A DNA stretch of 21,044 bases from an uncultured Clostridia bacterium (GTDB taxonomy: Bacteria > Bacillota > Clostridia > Oscillospirales > Ruminococcaceae), in contig CALLQQ010000120.1 of assembly GCA_938014915.1 (NCBI GenBank), forward strand, positions 1 to 21,044, written 5' to 3'. A program made the position numbers and the translations under genes. The notes under the pieces are model-generated. The model was not told the DNA's origin. It saw only the letters and a program-made list of their open reading frames with translations, and searched no databases. Of the stretch, positions 1-7,065 are shown piece after piece (within the stretch, counting starts at the first letter, position 1; every line of letters starts with the position of its first letter).

Positions 1-1967
1 TGAGCAAATTGCTCCTCGTCAATAATATTAAGATCTAACTGCCTAGCTTTAGTTAGCTTGCTACCAGCGTCTTTACCCGCTAAAACGTAATTTGTTTTCT
101 TTGATACGGATGACGATACTTTTCCGCCCATACTTTCAATAATCGCTTTTGCGTCCGCTCTTTTATATCTTTCTAAAGCTCCTGTCAGCACAAAAGTCAT
201 ACCTTCAAAGCGGTTATCTACAATGTTCCTGCTATATTCCATATTTAAGCCGTATTCTTTTAATCTTCCTACAAGTGCAACTAAATGCGGCTCCCTCAAT
301 GCGGCAAATAAATTCTGTGACATTATCTCACCGAATCCATCTATCTCAAGTATGCTAGGAATATCGGCAGACATAATGCTATCAATATCGCCGAACTTTT
401 GACATAGAAGCTCCGCCGCTCTTTGCCCGATGCCCCTTATTCCAAGCCCGAAAATTACTCTATCGAGTGGATTCTGCTTTGAAGATTCGATAGCTTTTAT
501 TAGGTTAGTTGCGGATTTCTCTCCCATTCTACCTAGACCTGAAACATCCTCTACCTTGAGCGTATATAAGTCCGCAACCGACTTGATTAGTCCATTATCT
601 ACTAAAAGTTTCACTACTGCCTTGCCCAGTCCATCGATATTCATAGCCCCCCTAGAGGCAAAATGTTCAATGTTCCTCAATAGTTGCGCTGGACAATCAA
701 CATTCGGGCATCGTGTAACCGCCTCATCTTCTAATTGTACCGCTGTCGTACCGCAAGCTGGGCATTCCTCCGGGAAAATAAACGGTTTATTTTCCTCATT
801 GCTCTGTGCGATTCTTACAACTTCGGGAATGATATCTCCTGCTTTTCGCACGATAATTTTGTCACCGATTTTAAGCCCCATTTGATATAGAAAGTCCCTA
901 TTATGAAGTGCCGCCCTCGTCACAGTTGTCCCCGCTAACGTAATTGGCTCAAATATCGCTACGGGCGTTAATGCGCCCGTTCTACCTACATTGATCTCTA
1001 TATCGGTGAGAATGGTCGGCTTCTCCTCTGGCGGATACTTAAATGCTATTGCCCATCTGGGATTTTTGGCCGTGGAGCCTAATACCTCTCTCTGGGAAAA
1101 GTTGTCCACCTTTATAACCGCACCATCTATATCAAAGCTTAATTCAGCACGATCGTCGCCAATCTTTTTTATATGATTTATAATTTCGTCAACATTATTC
1201 GCAGCGATATAATCGGGAATAACCTTAAACCCAAGCCGATGTAGGAATTCTAGCGATTGCGAATGACTTGAAATTTCGGCTCCGCTCAACTGCTGAATGT
1301 TAAATACAAATATATCTAACATCCTAGATGCTGTGATTTGGGGATTCTTCTGCCTCAATGAACCTGCCGCCGCATTCCTCGGATTCTTAAATGGTTGCTC
1401 ATCGGACTCTTGTTGCTGCTTTACAAGCAAATCAAAACTTCCCCGCGGCATGAAAACTTCACCACGTACTTCAATATAGGGAATATTTTCAGTTAACTTT
1501 AATGGAATACTCCTTATTGTTCTAAGGTTAGCAGTAACATTTTCACCAACAAAGCCATCTCCCCTTGTCGATCCCCTGATGAAAATACCATTTTCATACT
1601 CTAGCGAAACGGATAATCCATCAATTTTTGGTTCGACAACATAGGTAGGATTATCCACCGTTCTTTTTATACGTGCGTCAAAATCTGCAATCTCCCCTAA
1701 ATCGAATGCATCTTGCAAGCTGCCCATTTGCACCGTATGCTCAACTTTCTCGAATTGTCCTGAAACATCACCACCAACGCGCATTGTAGGTGAATCCGAC
1801 GTAACTAATTCTGGGAATTGCTCCTCTAGCTCAATTAATCTTCTTAATAAATCATCATATTCATAATCATCTATATCGGGATTATCAAGCACGTAATATT
1901 TATAGTTATGAGTGTTTATCTCATTCCTTAACTTTGTCACTTCTTCCCTTGCTTTTACTAAATTCAT
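1..1967 (-). CDS. ligA: NAD-dependent DNA ligase LigA (C-terminal end cut by window edge)
   Basis: Seals nicks in duplex DNA during replication and repair, using NAD+ to adenylate its active-site lysine. I translated it from the minus strand: 655 residues are visible and the frame is open to position 1. The order is LigA-like: N-terminal NMN-binding Ia region, adenylation motif KIDG with catalytic Lys114, OB fold, a four-cysteine zinc site (Cys402, 405, 420, 425), helix-hairpin-helix repeats, and a BRCT domain from about residue 586. The family is usually about 665-670 residues, so only some 10-15 C-terminal residues should be missing. The start ATG has GAGGA about 8 bases upstream. It lies 97 bases after yunB with its own TATAAT, so it is probably transcribed independently. 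No frameshift or lost catalytic residue was seen. Confidence 0.97.
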   Translation of the reverse strand, partial: MNLVKAREEVTKLRNEINTHNYKYYVLDNPDIDDYEYDDLLRRLIELEEQFPELVTSDSPTMRVGGDVSGQFEKVEHTVQMGSLQDAFDLGEIADFDARIKRTVDNPTYVVEPKIDGLSVSLEYENGIFIRGSTRGDGFVGENVTANLRTIRSIPLKLTENIPYIEVRGEVFMPRGSFDLLVKQQQESDEQPFKNPRNAAAGSLRQKNPQITASRMLDIFVFNIQQLSGAEISSHSQSLEFLHRLGFKVIPDYIAANNVDEIINHIKKIGDDRAELSFDIDGAVIKVDNFSQREVLGSTAKNPRWAIAFKYPPEEKPTILTDIEINVGRTGALTPVAIFEPITLAGTTVTRAALHNRDFLYQMGLKIGDKIIVRKAGDIIPEVVRIAQSNEENKPFIFPEECPACGTTAVQLEDEAVTRCPNVDCPAQLLRNIEHFASRGAMNIDGLGKAVVKLLVDNGLIKSVADLYTLKVEDVSGLGRMGEKSATNLIKAIESSKQNPLDRVIFGLGIRGIGQRAAELLCQKFGDIDSIMSADIPSILEIDGFGEIMSQNLFAALREPHLVALVGRLKEYGLNMEYSRNIVDNRFEGMTFVLTGALERYKRADAKAIIESMGGKVSSSVSKKTNYVLAGKDAGSKLTKARQLDLNIIDEEQFA

Positions 1968-2019
1968 AAATTCAATCCTCACAAGTATATAATTAGAAAT
2001 TGTAAAATTCAACACTTAT

Positions 2020-2028
2020 ATTATACCA
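2020..2028 (-). promoter_or_regulatory. Putative extended -10 promoter of ligA
   Basis: In the 97-base yunB-ligA gap the minus strand reads TGGTATAAT, a perfect extended -10 (TGnTATAAT). No good -35 hexamer is found 16-18 bases upstream, which extended -10 promoters can tolerate. Initiation about 7 bases downstream would give a leader of roughly 45 nt. A second TATAAT at 2039-2044 lacks the TG element and a -35 and is less likely. Confidence 0.5.
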
Positions 2029-2064
2029 CATTTTAGTCATTATAGGCTAGTTGTTAACGAAAAT

Positions 2065-2751
2065 TTACGGCATATAATCATTAATATCTCTAATGATATT
2101 ATCATCGCCGGTAATAACGTGGGTATATCCTTCGGGCACTGTTCCTACAATGACGGTTTCAGCGACTGTGTAATTGGTTACAACATCTACCGATGAGGTG
2201 TAGCCCGGTATTATAGCAGATATATTTACTGAAATTTGCAAGTTTATTTGATGTAGCGTCTGGTTTATTCCTGCCGATTCAAAGCTGCTAACTAGCTGAG
2301 TTTTGACGTGCCCTCTTGGCATAATTTTAATACTAATCTTTGGCCCTCTATTGTAAAAAAACCTTAATCCAGTTAATGTTCCCACGGAAACGGGCACATC
2401 GCTCATCGCAATATCGGACATTGTTTCATTCATTCGATCTGTTATTCTTGTTTTGAGGGTGTTAATGCTGAGCATATTACTTTCTATTGCAATAATATCT
2501 CCACTTGAGTTAGATGTTAAACTAACTAGATTATCATACTTATAATCACCGCTAGATAGCTCATCATACACAGCCTGATTAATAATTCTAGTTGCTACTA
2601 TCTGACTGTTATATGTAGTAATAGCCGTTATAATCGGTCTTATCCTCATATCGATAAGGTAAACGACAAAAATAAGGATTATGCCGATAATTATCAGCCG
2701 CAACCCTAATGTTCTTTTTTGTTTTCGCCTTCTATTAAAACGTTTTCGCAT
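2065..2751 (-). CDS. yunB: Sporulation protein YunB
   Basis: A 228-residue protein of the YunB family, known in Bacillus as a mother-cell (sigma E) sporulation protein of unclear biochemical role. It opens with a very basic stretch (MRKRFNRRRKQKR), followed by one membrane segment at about residues 17-33, so the rest is probably extracytoplasmic or in the intermembrane space of the forespore. Family-like segments are RPIITAITTYNSQ, VPVSVGTLTGLRFF, FESAGINQTLHQI and the near C-terminal AETVIVGTVPEGY. A terminator-like hairpin separates it from the transketolase genes, so it probably has its own promoter. I could not identify a convincing sigma E site. Upstream of the ATG there is a GGGGTG/GTGAG stretch that may serve as ribosome binding site. 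It supports an endospore-forming host. Confidence 0.88.
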   Translation of the reverse strand: MRKRFNRRRKQKRTLGLRLIIIGIILIFVVYLIDMRIRPIITAITTYNSQIVATRIINQAVYDELSSGDYKYDNLVSLTSNSSGDIIAIESNMLSINTLKTRITDRMNETMSDIAMSDVPVSVGTLTGLRFFYNRGPKISIKIMPRGHVKTQLVSSFESAGINQTLHQINLQISVNISAIIPGYTSSVDVVTNYTVAETVIVGTVPEGYTHVITGDDNIIRDINDYMP

Positions 2752-2818
2752 TTACTCACACCCCTCTATAATATTCAGTATATTCACTGACATGCCTAAA
2801 AGTGTGAGAAACATGAGA

Positions 2819-2847
2819 AACGGATAACAGTTTTTCTGTTACCCGTT
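2819..2847 (-). terminator. Terminator-like hairpin after the transketolase genes
   Basis: Minus-strand RNA would form a 12-bp stem: AACGGGTAACAG, loop AAAAA, CTGTTATCCGTT. It begins about 12 bases after the tktC stop. One pair is G-U on this strand and would be a mismatch (A-C) in plus-strand RNA, so the fold favours the minus-strand transcript. The downstream tract (TCTCATGTTTCTC) is only moderately U-rich, so termination may be partial, or the hairpin may protect the 3' end. Confidence 0.6.
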
Positions 2848-2858
2848 ATTCTCCGATG

Positions 2859-3806
2859 TTATTTCGCTGAAATTGCCTCCTCGGCTTTTTTAACGATATT
2901 TTCAGCGCTGAGTCCAAATTTCTTTAATAGGTCGGCTGCAGGTCCTGACATTCCGAATGTATCATTCACGCCAATCTTCACTACACGGATCGGATATTCT
3001 TCCGTTACCACATCGGCAACAGCGGATCCAAGACCGCCGATAACGCTATGTTCTTCAACGGTAAGGATTAGATTTGTTTCCTTCGCTGCCTTAACTATAA
3101 TATCCCTGTCTATCGGCTTTATTGTATGGATATTAATCACCCTTGCCGATATTCCCTTTTCCTCAAGTTCCTTTGCAGCAATGAGTGCCTCATTCACCAT
3201 TAAACCAGTAGCAATAATGGTTATATCATTGCCATCTTTTAATTGGATTCCCTTACCGAGCTCAAATTTGTAAGTAGCCTTGTCGTTAAAAACTGGGGTA
3301 GCAAGTCTACCAAATCTCATATATACAGGCCCCTTATGTTCAAGAGCCGCCGCAACCGCAGCTTTTGCCTCAATATCATCGGCAGGATTTATCACTGTCA
3401 TACCGGGGATAGAGCGCATTAAAGCGATATCTTCATTGCATTGGTGTGAAGCGCCATCTTCGCCAACTGATATTCCAGCATGAGTAGCACCGATTTTCAC
3501 ATTAAGGTGCGGATAGCCAATGCTGTTGCGAACTATTTCAAATGCACGCCCAGCAGCGAACATGGCAAATGTACTTGCAAACACTAACTTGCCCGTTGTT
3601 GCAAGACCAGCCGCAACACCCATCATATTTGCTTCAGCTATACCACAATCGAAAAATCTTTCCGGGTATGCTTTCATAAACTTCTCCGTCTTAGTAGCCT
3701 TTGCCAAATCGGCATCCAATACTATTAGATCATCATATTTTGCACCTAATTCGACAAGGGCATCTCCATAACTATCCCTTGTAGCAATTTTAATTACTTC
3801 AGCCAT
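2859..3806 (-). CDS. Transketolase, C-terminal subunit
   Basis: The pyrimidine-binding plus C-terminal half of a two-gene transketolase (315 residues), the TPP enzyme that moves two-carbon units between ketoses and aldoses in the non-oxidative pentose phosphate pathway. Glu58 in DCGIAEANMMG fits the glutamate that activates the thiamine ring. The segment GATHAGISVGEDGASHQ is typical of transketolase-like pyrimidine domains. The later part (from about residue 190) is the transketolase C domain, with THAGISVGEDG-type and VEEHSVIGGLG signatures. It must pair with the N subunit encoded just upstream. The ATG follows the N-subunit TAG by 2 bases and its GGAGGG ribosome site lies inside that gene, so translation is coupled. 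DXP synthase and pyruvate dehydrogenase E1 share the fold, but the length and split architecture fit transketolase better. Confidence 0.93.
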   Translation of the reverse strand: MAEVIKIATRDSYGDALVELGAKYDDLIVLDADLAKATKTEKFMKAYPERFFDCGIAEANMMGVAAGLATTGKLVFASTFAMFAAGRAFEIVRNSIGYPHLNVKIGATHAGISVGEDGASHQCNEDIALMRSIPGMTVINPADDIEAKAAVAAALEHKGPVYMRFGRLATPVFNDKATYKFELGKGIQLKDGNDITIIATGLMVNEALIAAKELEEKGISARVINIHTIKPIDRDIIVKAAKETNLILTVEEHSVIGGLGSAVADVVTEEYPIRVVKIGVNDTFGMSGPAADLLKKFGLSAENIVKKAEEAISAK

Positions 3807-3808
3807 AT

Positions 3809-4654
3809 CTATTTGCCCTCCAATTCCGCTAACGTTGCTTTTAGCTCGCTCATTGCTTGATTATACTGCTCCTCATTCGGCGCAGCGCCATGCCAATTAA
3901 CGTTATTCTCCATGAATGATACGCCCTTGCCCTTAACGCTGCATTGGATAATTGCAACAGGCTTATCTTCAACTTTGCTTGCTTCATTAAATGCATTCTC
4001 AATTTGATCGAAATCATGTGCATTGATTAATATAACATGCCAACCAAAAGCAAGGAATTTTTCATCAATAGGTTTCGGCGAGCAAATTTCTGTGACTTTT
4101 CCGTCAATTTGCAATCCGTTATTGTCAACAATAGCTATTAAGTTGTCAAGCTTTAAATGAGCGGAGAGCATTGCAGCCTCCCAAACTTGACCCTCTTGAA
4201 GTTCCCCGTCACCTAGAATTGCATATACTTTATACGGATCGTTTGATATTTTAGCCGATAGTGCCATACCGCATGCGGCTGAAATCCCTTGACCTAGGGA
4301 TCCTGTGCTCATATCAACTCCCGGTGTGCCCGTCATATCTGGATGACCTTGCAACATTGCGTCGATATGCCTTAACTTTTTCAGTTCGTCCGCAGAGAAA
4401 AATCCTCTCAATGCTAGGGCTGAATAAAGCCCCGGAGCACAATGCCCCTTTGACAGAACAAGTCTGTCCCTGTCAGGCATTTGCGGATTTTTAGGATCAA
4501 TATTTAATTGAACAGTATAGAGGTAAGCTAGTAAATCGGAAATTGAAAGCGACCCACCAGGGTGACCTGATTTTGCATTGAAAACTCCCTCAATAACTCC
4601 CATTCTAATTTTGCAAGCATTAATCTGCAATTGTTTTTTTAGTGTTGCCTCCAT
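3809..4654 (-). CDS. Transketolase, N-terminal subunit
   Basis: The pyrophosphate-binding half (281 residues) of the split transketolase. The diphosphate/metal motif GDGELQEGQVWEAA starts at Gly148 and ends with DNNG at 177-180, which is the GDG-(n)-NN TPP motif. His31 (KSGHPGG) and His71 (LSKGHCAPGLYSAL) are the conserved substrate/TPP histidines. A strong AGGAGG ribosome site sits 8 bases before the ATG. It is followed 2 bases later by the C subunit. Split transketolases are common in Clostridia and archaea. Gene order N then C and the tight spacing point to equimolar production. Upstream is a HAD phosphatase gene 18 bases away, probably cotranscribed. Confidence 0.94.
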   Translation of the reverse strand: MEATLKKQLQINACKIRMGVIEGVFNAKSGHPGGSLSISDLLAYLYTVQLNIDPKNPQMPDRDRLVLSKGHCAPGLYSALALRGFFSADELKKLRHIDAMLQGHPDMTGTPGVDMSTGSLGQGISAACGMALSAKISNDPYKVYAILGDGELQEGQVWEAAMLSAHLKLDNLIAIVDNNGLQIDGKVTEICSPKPIDEKFLAFGWHVILINAHDFDQIENAFNEASKVEDKPVAIIQCSVKGKGVSFMENNVNWHGAAPNEEQYNQAMSELKATLAELEGK

Positions 4655-4672
4655 AGAAAAAACCTCCTAGTT

Positions 4673-5491
4673 TTATTTATTATGTTCGGATATTATGTAG
4701 TTAATTACTTCAGTGAATCCACCGTCATCGCATCGTGACACGATGACATCTGCAACCGCTCTAACCTCATCAGGAGCATCTACAACGGCGAATCCAACAT
4801 CGGCATCCCTAATCATTTCCAGATCATTATAATAATCACCGACCGCATATACTTTTTTATTCTTTCGCCCCGTTAGCTCTAACATCTTTGTAACTGCGGT
4901 GCTTTTAGATATATTGGAAGGTAGCATCTCAAAGAAAATTGGTGATGAAGAAACAAATGTAACATCATCAGCATTTAAGTCAAGCATGAATTCAGCAAAT
5001 TTGTCCATATTATCGGGCGATTGCGGGAATAACACCTTCGTCCAACCGTCGGACGGTAATTCATCTAAGCTAGATTCCGTATACTTGATATTTTCTCTTT
5101 GCACGTGCTGTTGTTCGTATTCGTTGTTACGTATTATGTGGACATCCTTCCCGATTAATACTTCCACAGCTACATCGGGAAAATTCTCTAGTACTTCCTT
5201 AACATAATATCTTGAAGTATTGGGTAGCGATGTGCTCCATAAATATTCGTCCTTACCAAAATCGTATACGACTGCGCCATTATAAATAACGGCTGGTTCA
5301 TAAATTTTCAACGCTTTAGCCTGCGGTAAAGCTAAAGGGTGGGACCTCCCTGTTGCGAATGTAAAATCACCACCAAGCGATCTGAGTTTTTCAATTCCCC
5401 TTAAGTCATTGTCTGAAATAATCAAGCTGTTCGGCAGTAAAGTGTTGTCTAAATCTGTTATCAGAATCATATCTGATAAAGGTTTTTGCAT
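4673..5491 (-). CDS. Cof-type HAD-IIB family phosphatase
   Basis: A 272-residue haloacid-dehalogenase-type hydrolase of the Cof/IIB class, usually acting on sugar phosphates or other small phosphometabolites. Motif I is DLDNTLLP, with nucleophile Asp13 and acid/base Asp15; the family norm is DxDGT, and here Asn replaces Gly. Motif II is the T in TFATGR. Motif III lysine lies in NISKSTAV, and motif IV is GDYYNDLEM with Asp219 and Asp223. The cap domain lies between motifs II and III, as in IIB members. GAGAGGAG precedes the ATG by about 6 bases, so this start is preferred over the internal Met8. It sits 18 bases from both rluD and the transketolase N gene. A link to pentose phosphates is plausible by context, but the substrate cannot be read from sequence. 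Confidence 0.88.
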   Translation of the reverse strand: MQKPLSDMILITDLDNTLLPNSLIISDNDLRGIEKLRSLGGDFTFATGRSHPLALPQAKALKIYEPAVIYNGAVVYDFGKDEYLWSTSLPNTSRYYVKEVLENFPDVAVEVLIGKDVHIIRNNEYEQQHVQRENIKYTESSLDELPSDGWTKVLFPQSPDNMDKFAEFMLDLNADDVTFVSSSPIFFEMLPSNISKSTAVTKMLELTGRKNKKVYAVGDYYNDLEMIRDADVGFAVVDAPDEVRAVADVIVSRCDDGGFTEVINYIISEHNK

Positions 5492-5509
5492 AAATATCTC
5501 CTCTCATTT

Positions 5510-6439
5510 TTATTCTTTTGTTCTTAGTTTTGTGAGTATCGCACGAAAATATTCCGGCAACTCACTTTCTATCTCTATATAATCCCCGCTGCGGGGATGA
5601 GTAAACCCCAGTAATTTTGAATGTAGGCATTGCCCACGTAATGAAGATGTTTTGGAATTTCTTTTTCTTACTCCATATACTTCATCTCCAATTATAGGAT
5701 GCCCTATATAATCCATGTGGACACGAATTTGATGTGTCCTGCCTGTTTCGAGCGAAACACGAATATAGGCATATCCAGCATATTGTTCTATAATGCTGAA
5801 ATGCGTGATAGCATTTTTGGAATTGTGTTCTGTAACGCACATTTTAGTGCGATTCGTCATATTTCTCCCAATTGGTGCATTTATAGTATCGGATTCTTTG
5901 TTCATTGTACCATGAACTATTGCCTCATATTGCCTTTTTATTGTTCTTTCTTTAAGTTGTCTAGCTAAACTTTCATGGGTAAAATTGTTCTTAGCTACTA
6001 CGAGCAATCCGCTTGTGTCCTTATCAAGTCTATGAACAATTCCAGGGCGGATATCCCCATTCAATATAGATAAATTGCCATTGCAATGATGTAAGAGCGC
6101 ATTTACCAATGTGTTTTCATGATGCCCTGCGCCCGGATGCACCACCATACCTTTTATCTTATTTACTACAAGTAAATCTTCATCTTCATATAAAATATCT
6201 AAGGGAATATTTTGCGGCTTGGGAACAAATTCTTCTACCTCTGGTATCTTGATATGAACGGTGTCGCCATGCCTGAGTTTGTAATTTTTAACGGTAATAA
6301 CGCAATTGACACTAATCATACTACCCTCAATTAGTTTCTGTATGCTAGAGCGTGATATATCGGGTAATTTATCGCTTAACCACCTGTCGATCCTAGTGCC
6401 CACATCAGCATTTTCTACCTTAAGCGTTATCTCATTCAT
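5510..6439 (-). CDS. rluD: RluD-family 23S rRNA pseudouridine synthase
   Basis: Converts uridine to pseudouridine in RNA; family members mainly target helix 69 of 23S rRNA, but RluC/RluD/YlyB specificity cannot be fixed from sequence. An N-terminal S4 RNA-binding domain covers about residues 5-65. The catalytic motif HRLDKDTSG is at 136-144, with nucleophile Asp139. Later family segments are RTHQIRVHMDYIGHPIIGD and the C-terminal LHSKLLGFTHP. The frame stays open upstream to 6490, but that ATG has no ribosome site and would add an unusual 17-residue leader. I start at 6439, overlapping the lspA stop by 8 bases, which gives 309 residues and implies translational coupling. The order ileS, lspA, rluD matches Bacillus subtilis ileS-(ylyA)-lspA-ylyB. 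Confidence 0.92.
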   Translation of the reverse strand: MNEITLKVENADVGTRIDRWLSDKLPDISRSSIQKLIEGSMISVNCVITVKNYKLRHGDTVHIKIPEVEEFVPKPQNIPLDILYEDEDLLVVNKIKGMVVHPGAGHHENTLVNALLHHCNGNLSILNGDIRPGIVHRLDKDTSGLLVVAKNNFTHESLARQLKERTIKRQYEAIVHGTMNKESDTINAPIGRNMTNRTKMCVTEHNSKNAITHFSIIEQYAGYAYIRVSLETGRTHQIRVHMDYIGHPIIGDEVYGVRKRNSKTSSLRGQCLHSKLLGFTHPRSGDYIEIESELPEYFRAILTKLRTKE

Positions 6440-7046
6440 TGCTTTTATCTTTGGTCGAACTGTATCGATCGATAATATCATCGACATCAATCGGACTATT
6501 GTTCTTATTTATGACTACATCAAGATCGGGCTCTTCCTCTAAAACAATTTGGTCAGTATCAGCTTTAATTTCCTTCCCTTTATGCGATTTACCATCTAAA
6601 AAAACAACATAATAAAGCAAGCCAATTGTGCCAATAACTACACAACAATCGGCAAAATTAAATATTGCAAAATTTATAAGGCGCACATCAATATAATCCA
6701 CAACATATGCCCTAAATATTCTATCAATCAAGTTGCCTAATCCGCCAGCAATTATAAGTGAAACCGACCAAATAAGGAAGTTATGGTTAATCTTTTTAGA
6801 CACCAATAGATAGATTGCCGCTATCATTGCGGCAATCGTAATAAATAATAACAAATAACGTTGATTCGACATTATACCGAACGCAGCTCCACTATTCTCA
6901 GTATAAGTGAAGTTTAATATCTCTCTATCTCCGATCATAAGAACAGAATACGTGTCAATCGTCGTAAGTTTTTGAATTGCTAACCACTTAAATAATTGAT
7001 CAACTCCGACCAATCCGGCGGCTACAATTAATGCTATATATACCAT
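6432..7046 (-). CDS. lspA: Lipoprotein signal peptidase (signal peptidase II)
   Basis: Membrane aspartyl protease that removes the signal peptide from prolipoproteins after diacylglyceryl modification; the globomycin target. Four hydrophobic segments (about 3-22, 62-82, 88-108, 128-150) carry the conserved NSGAAFG at 51-57, GGLGNLIDR at 101-109, VVDYID with catalytic Asp117, and FNFAD with catalytic Asp133. The protein is 204 residues, against the usual 150-170. The excess is a hydrophilic, acidic tail from about residue 151 (positions 6435-6596), predicted cytoplasmic. GGGGAGG lies about 5 bases before the ATG. It starts 19 bases after ileS and its stop overlaps the rluD start. Confidence 0.95.
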   Translation of the reverse strand: MVYIALIVAAGLVGVDQLFKWLAIQKLTTIDTYSVLMIGDREILNFTYTENSGAAFGIMSNQRYLLLFITIAAMIAAIYLLVSKKINHNFLIWSVSLIIAGGLGNLIDRIFRAYVVDYIDVRLINFAIFNFADCCVVIGTIGLLYYVVFLDGKSHKGKEIKADTDQIVLEEEPDLDVVINKNNSPIDVDDIIDRYSSTKDKSNE

Positions 7047-7065
7047 GTATCCTCCCCATTTGTGA

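Noticed and set aside
430..885. Plus-strand open frame inside ligA
   Set aside because: It is antisense to clearly coding ligA sequence, resembles no known protein and has no ribosome site.
2039..2044. A second TATAAT before ligA on the minus strand
   Set aside because: No TG extension and no -35-like hexamer at 16-18 bases; the TGGTATAAT at 2020-2028 is better placed.
6440..6490. Upstream extension of rluD to an ATG at 6490
   Set aside because: No ribosome site, the extra residues do not resemble the family, and it would overlap lspA by 59 bases; the ATG at 6439 fits a coupled start.
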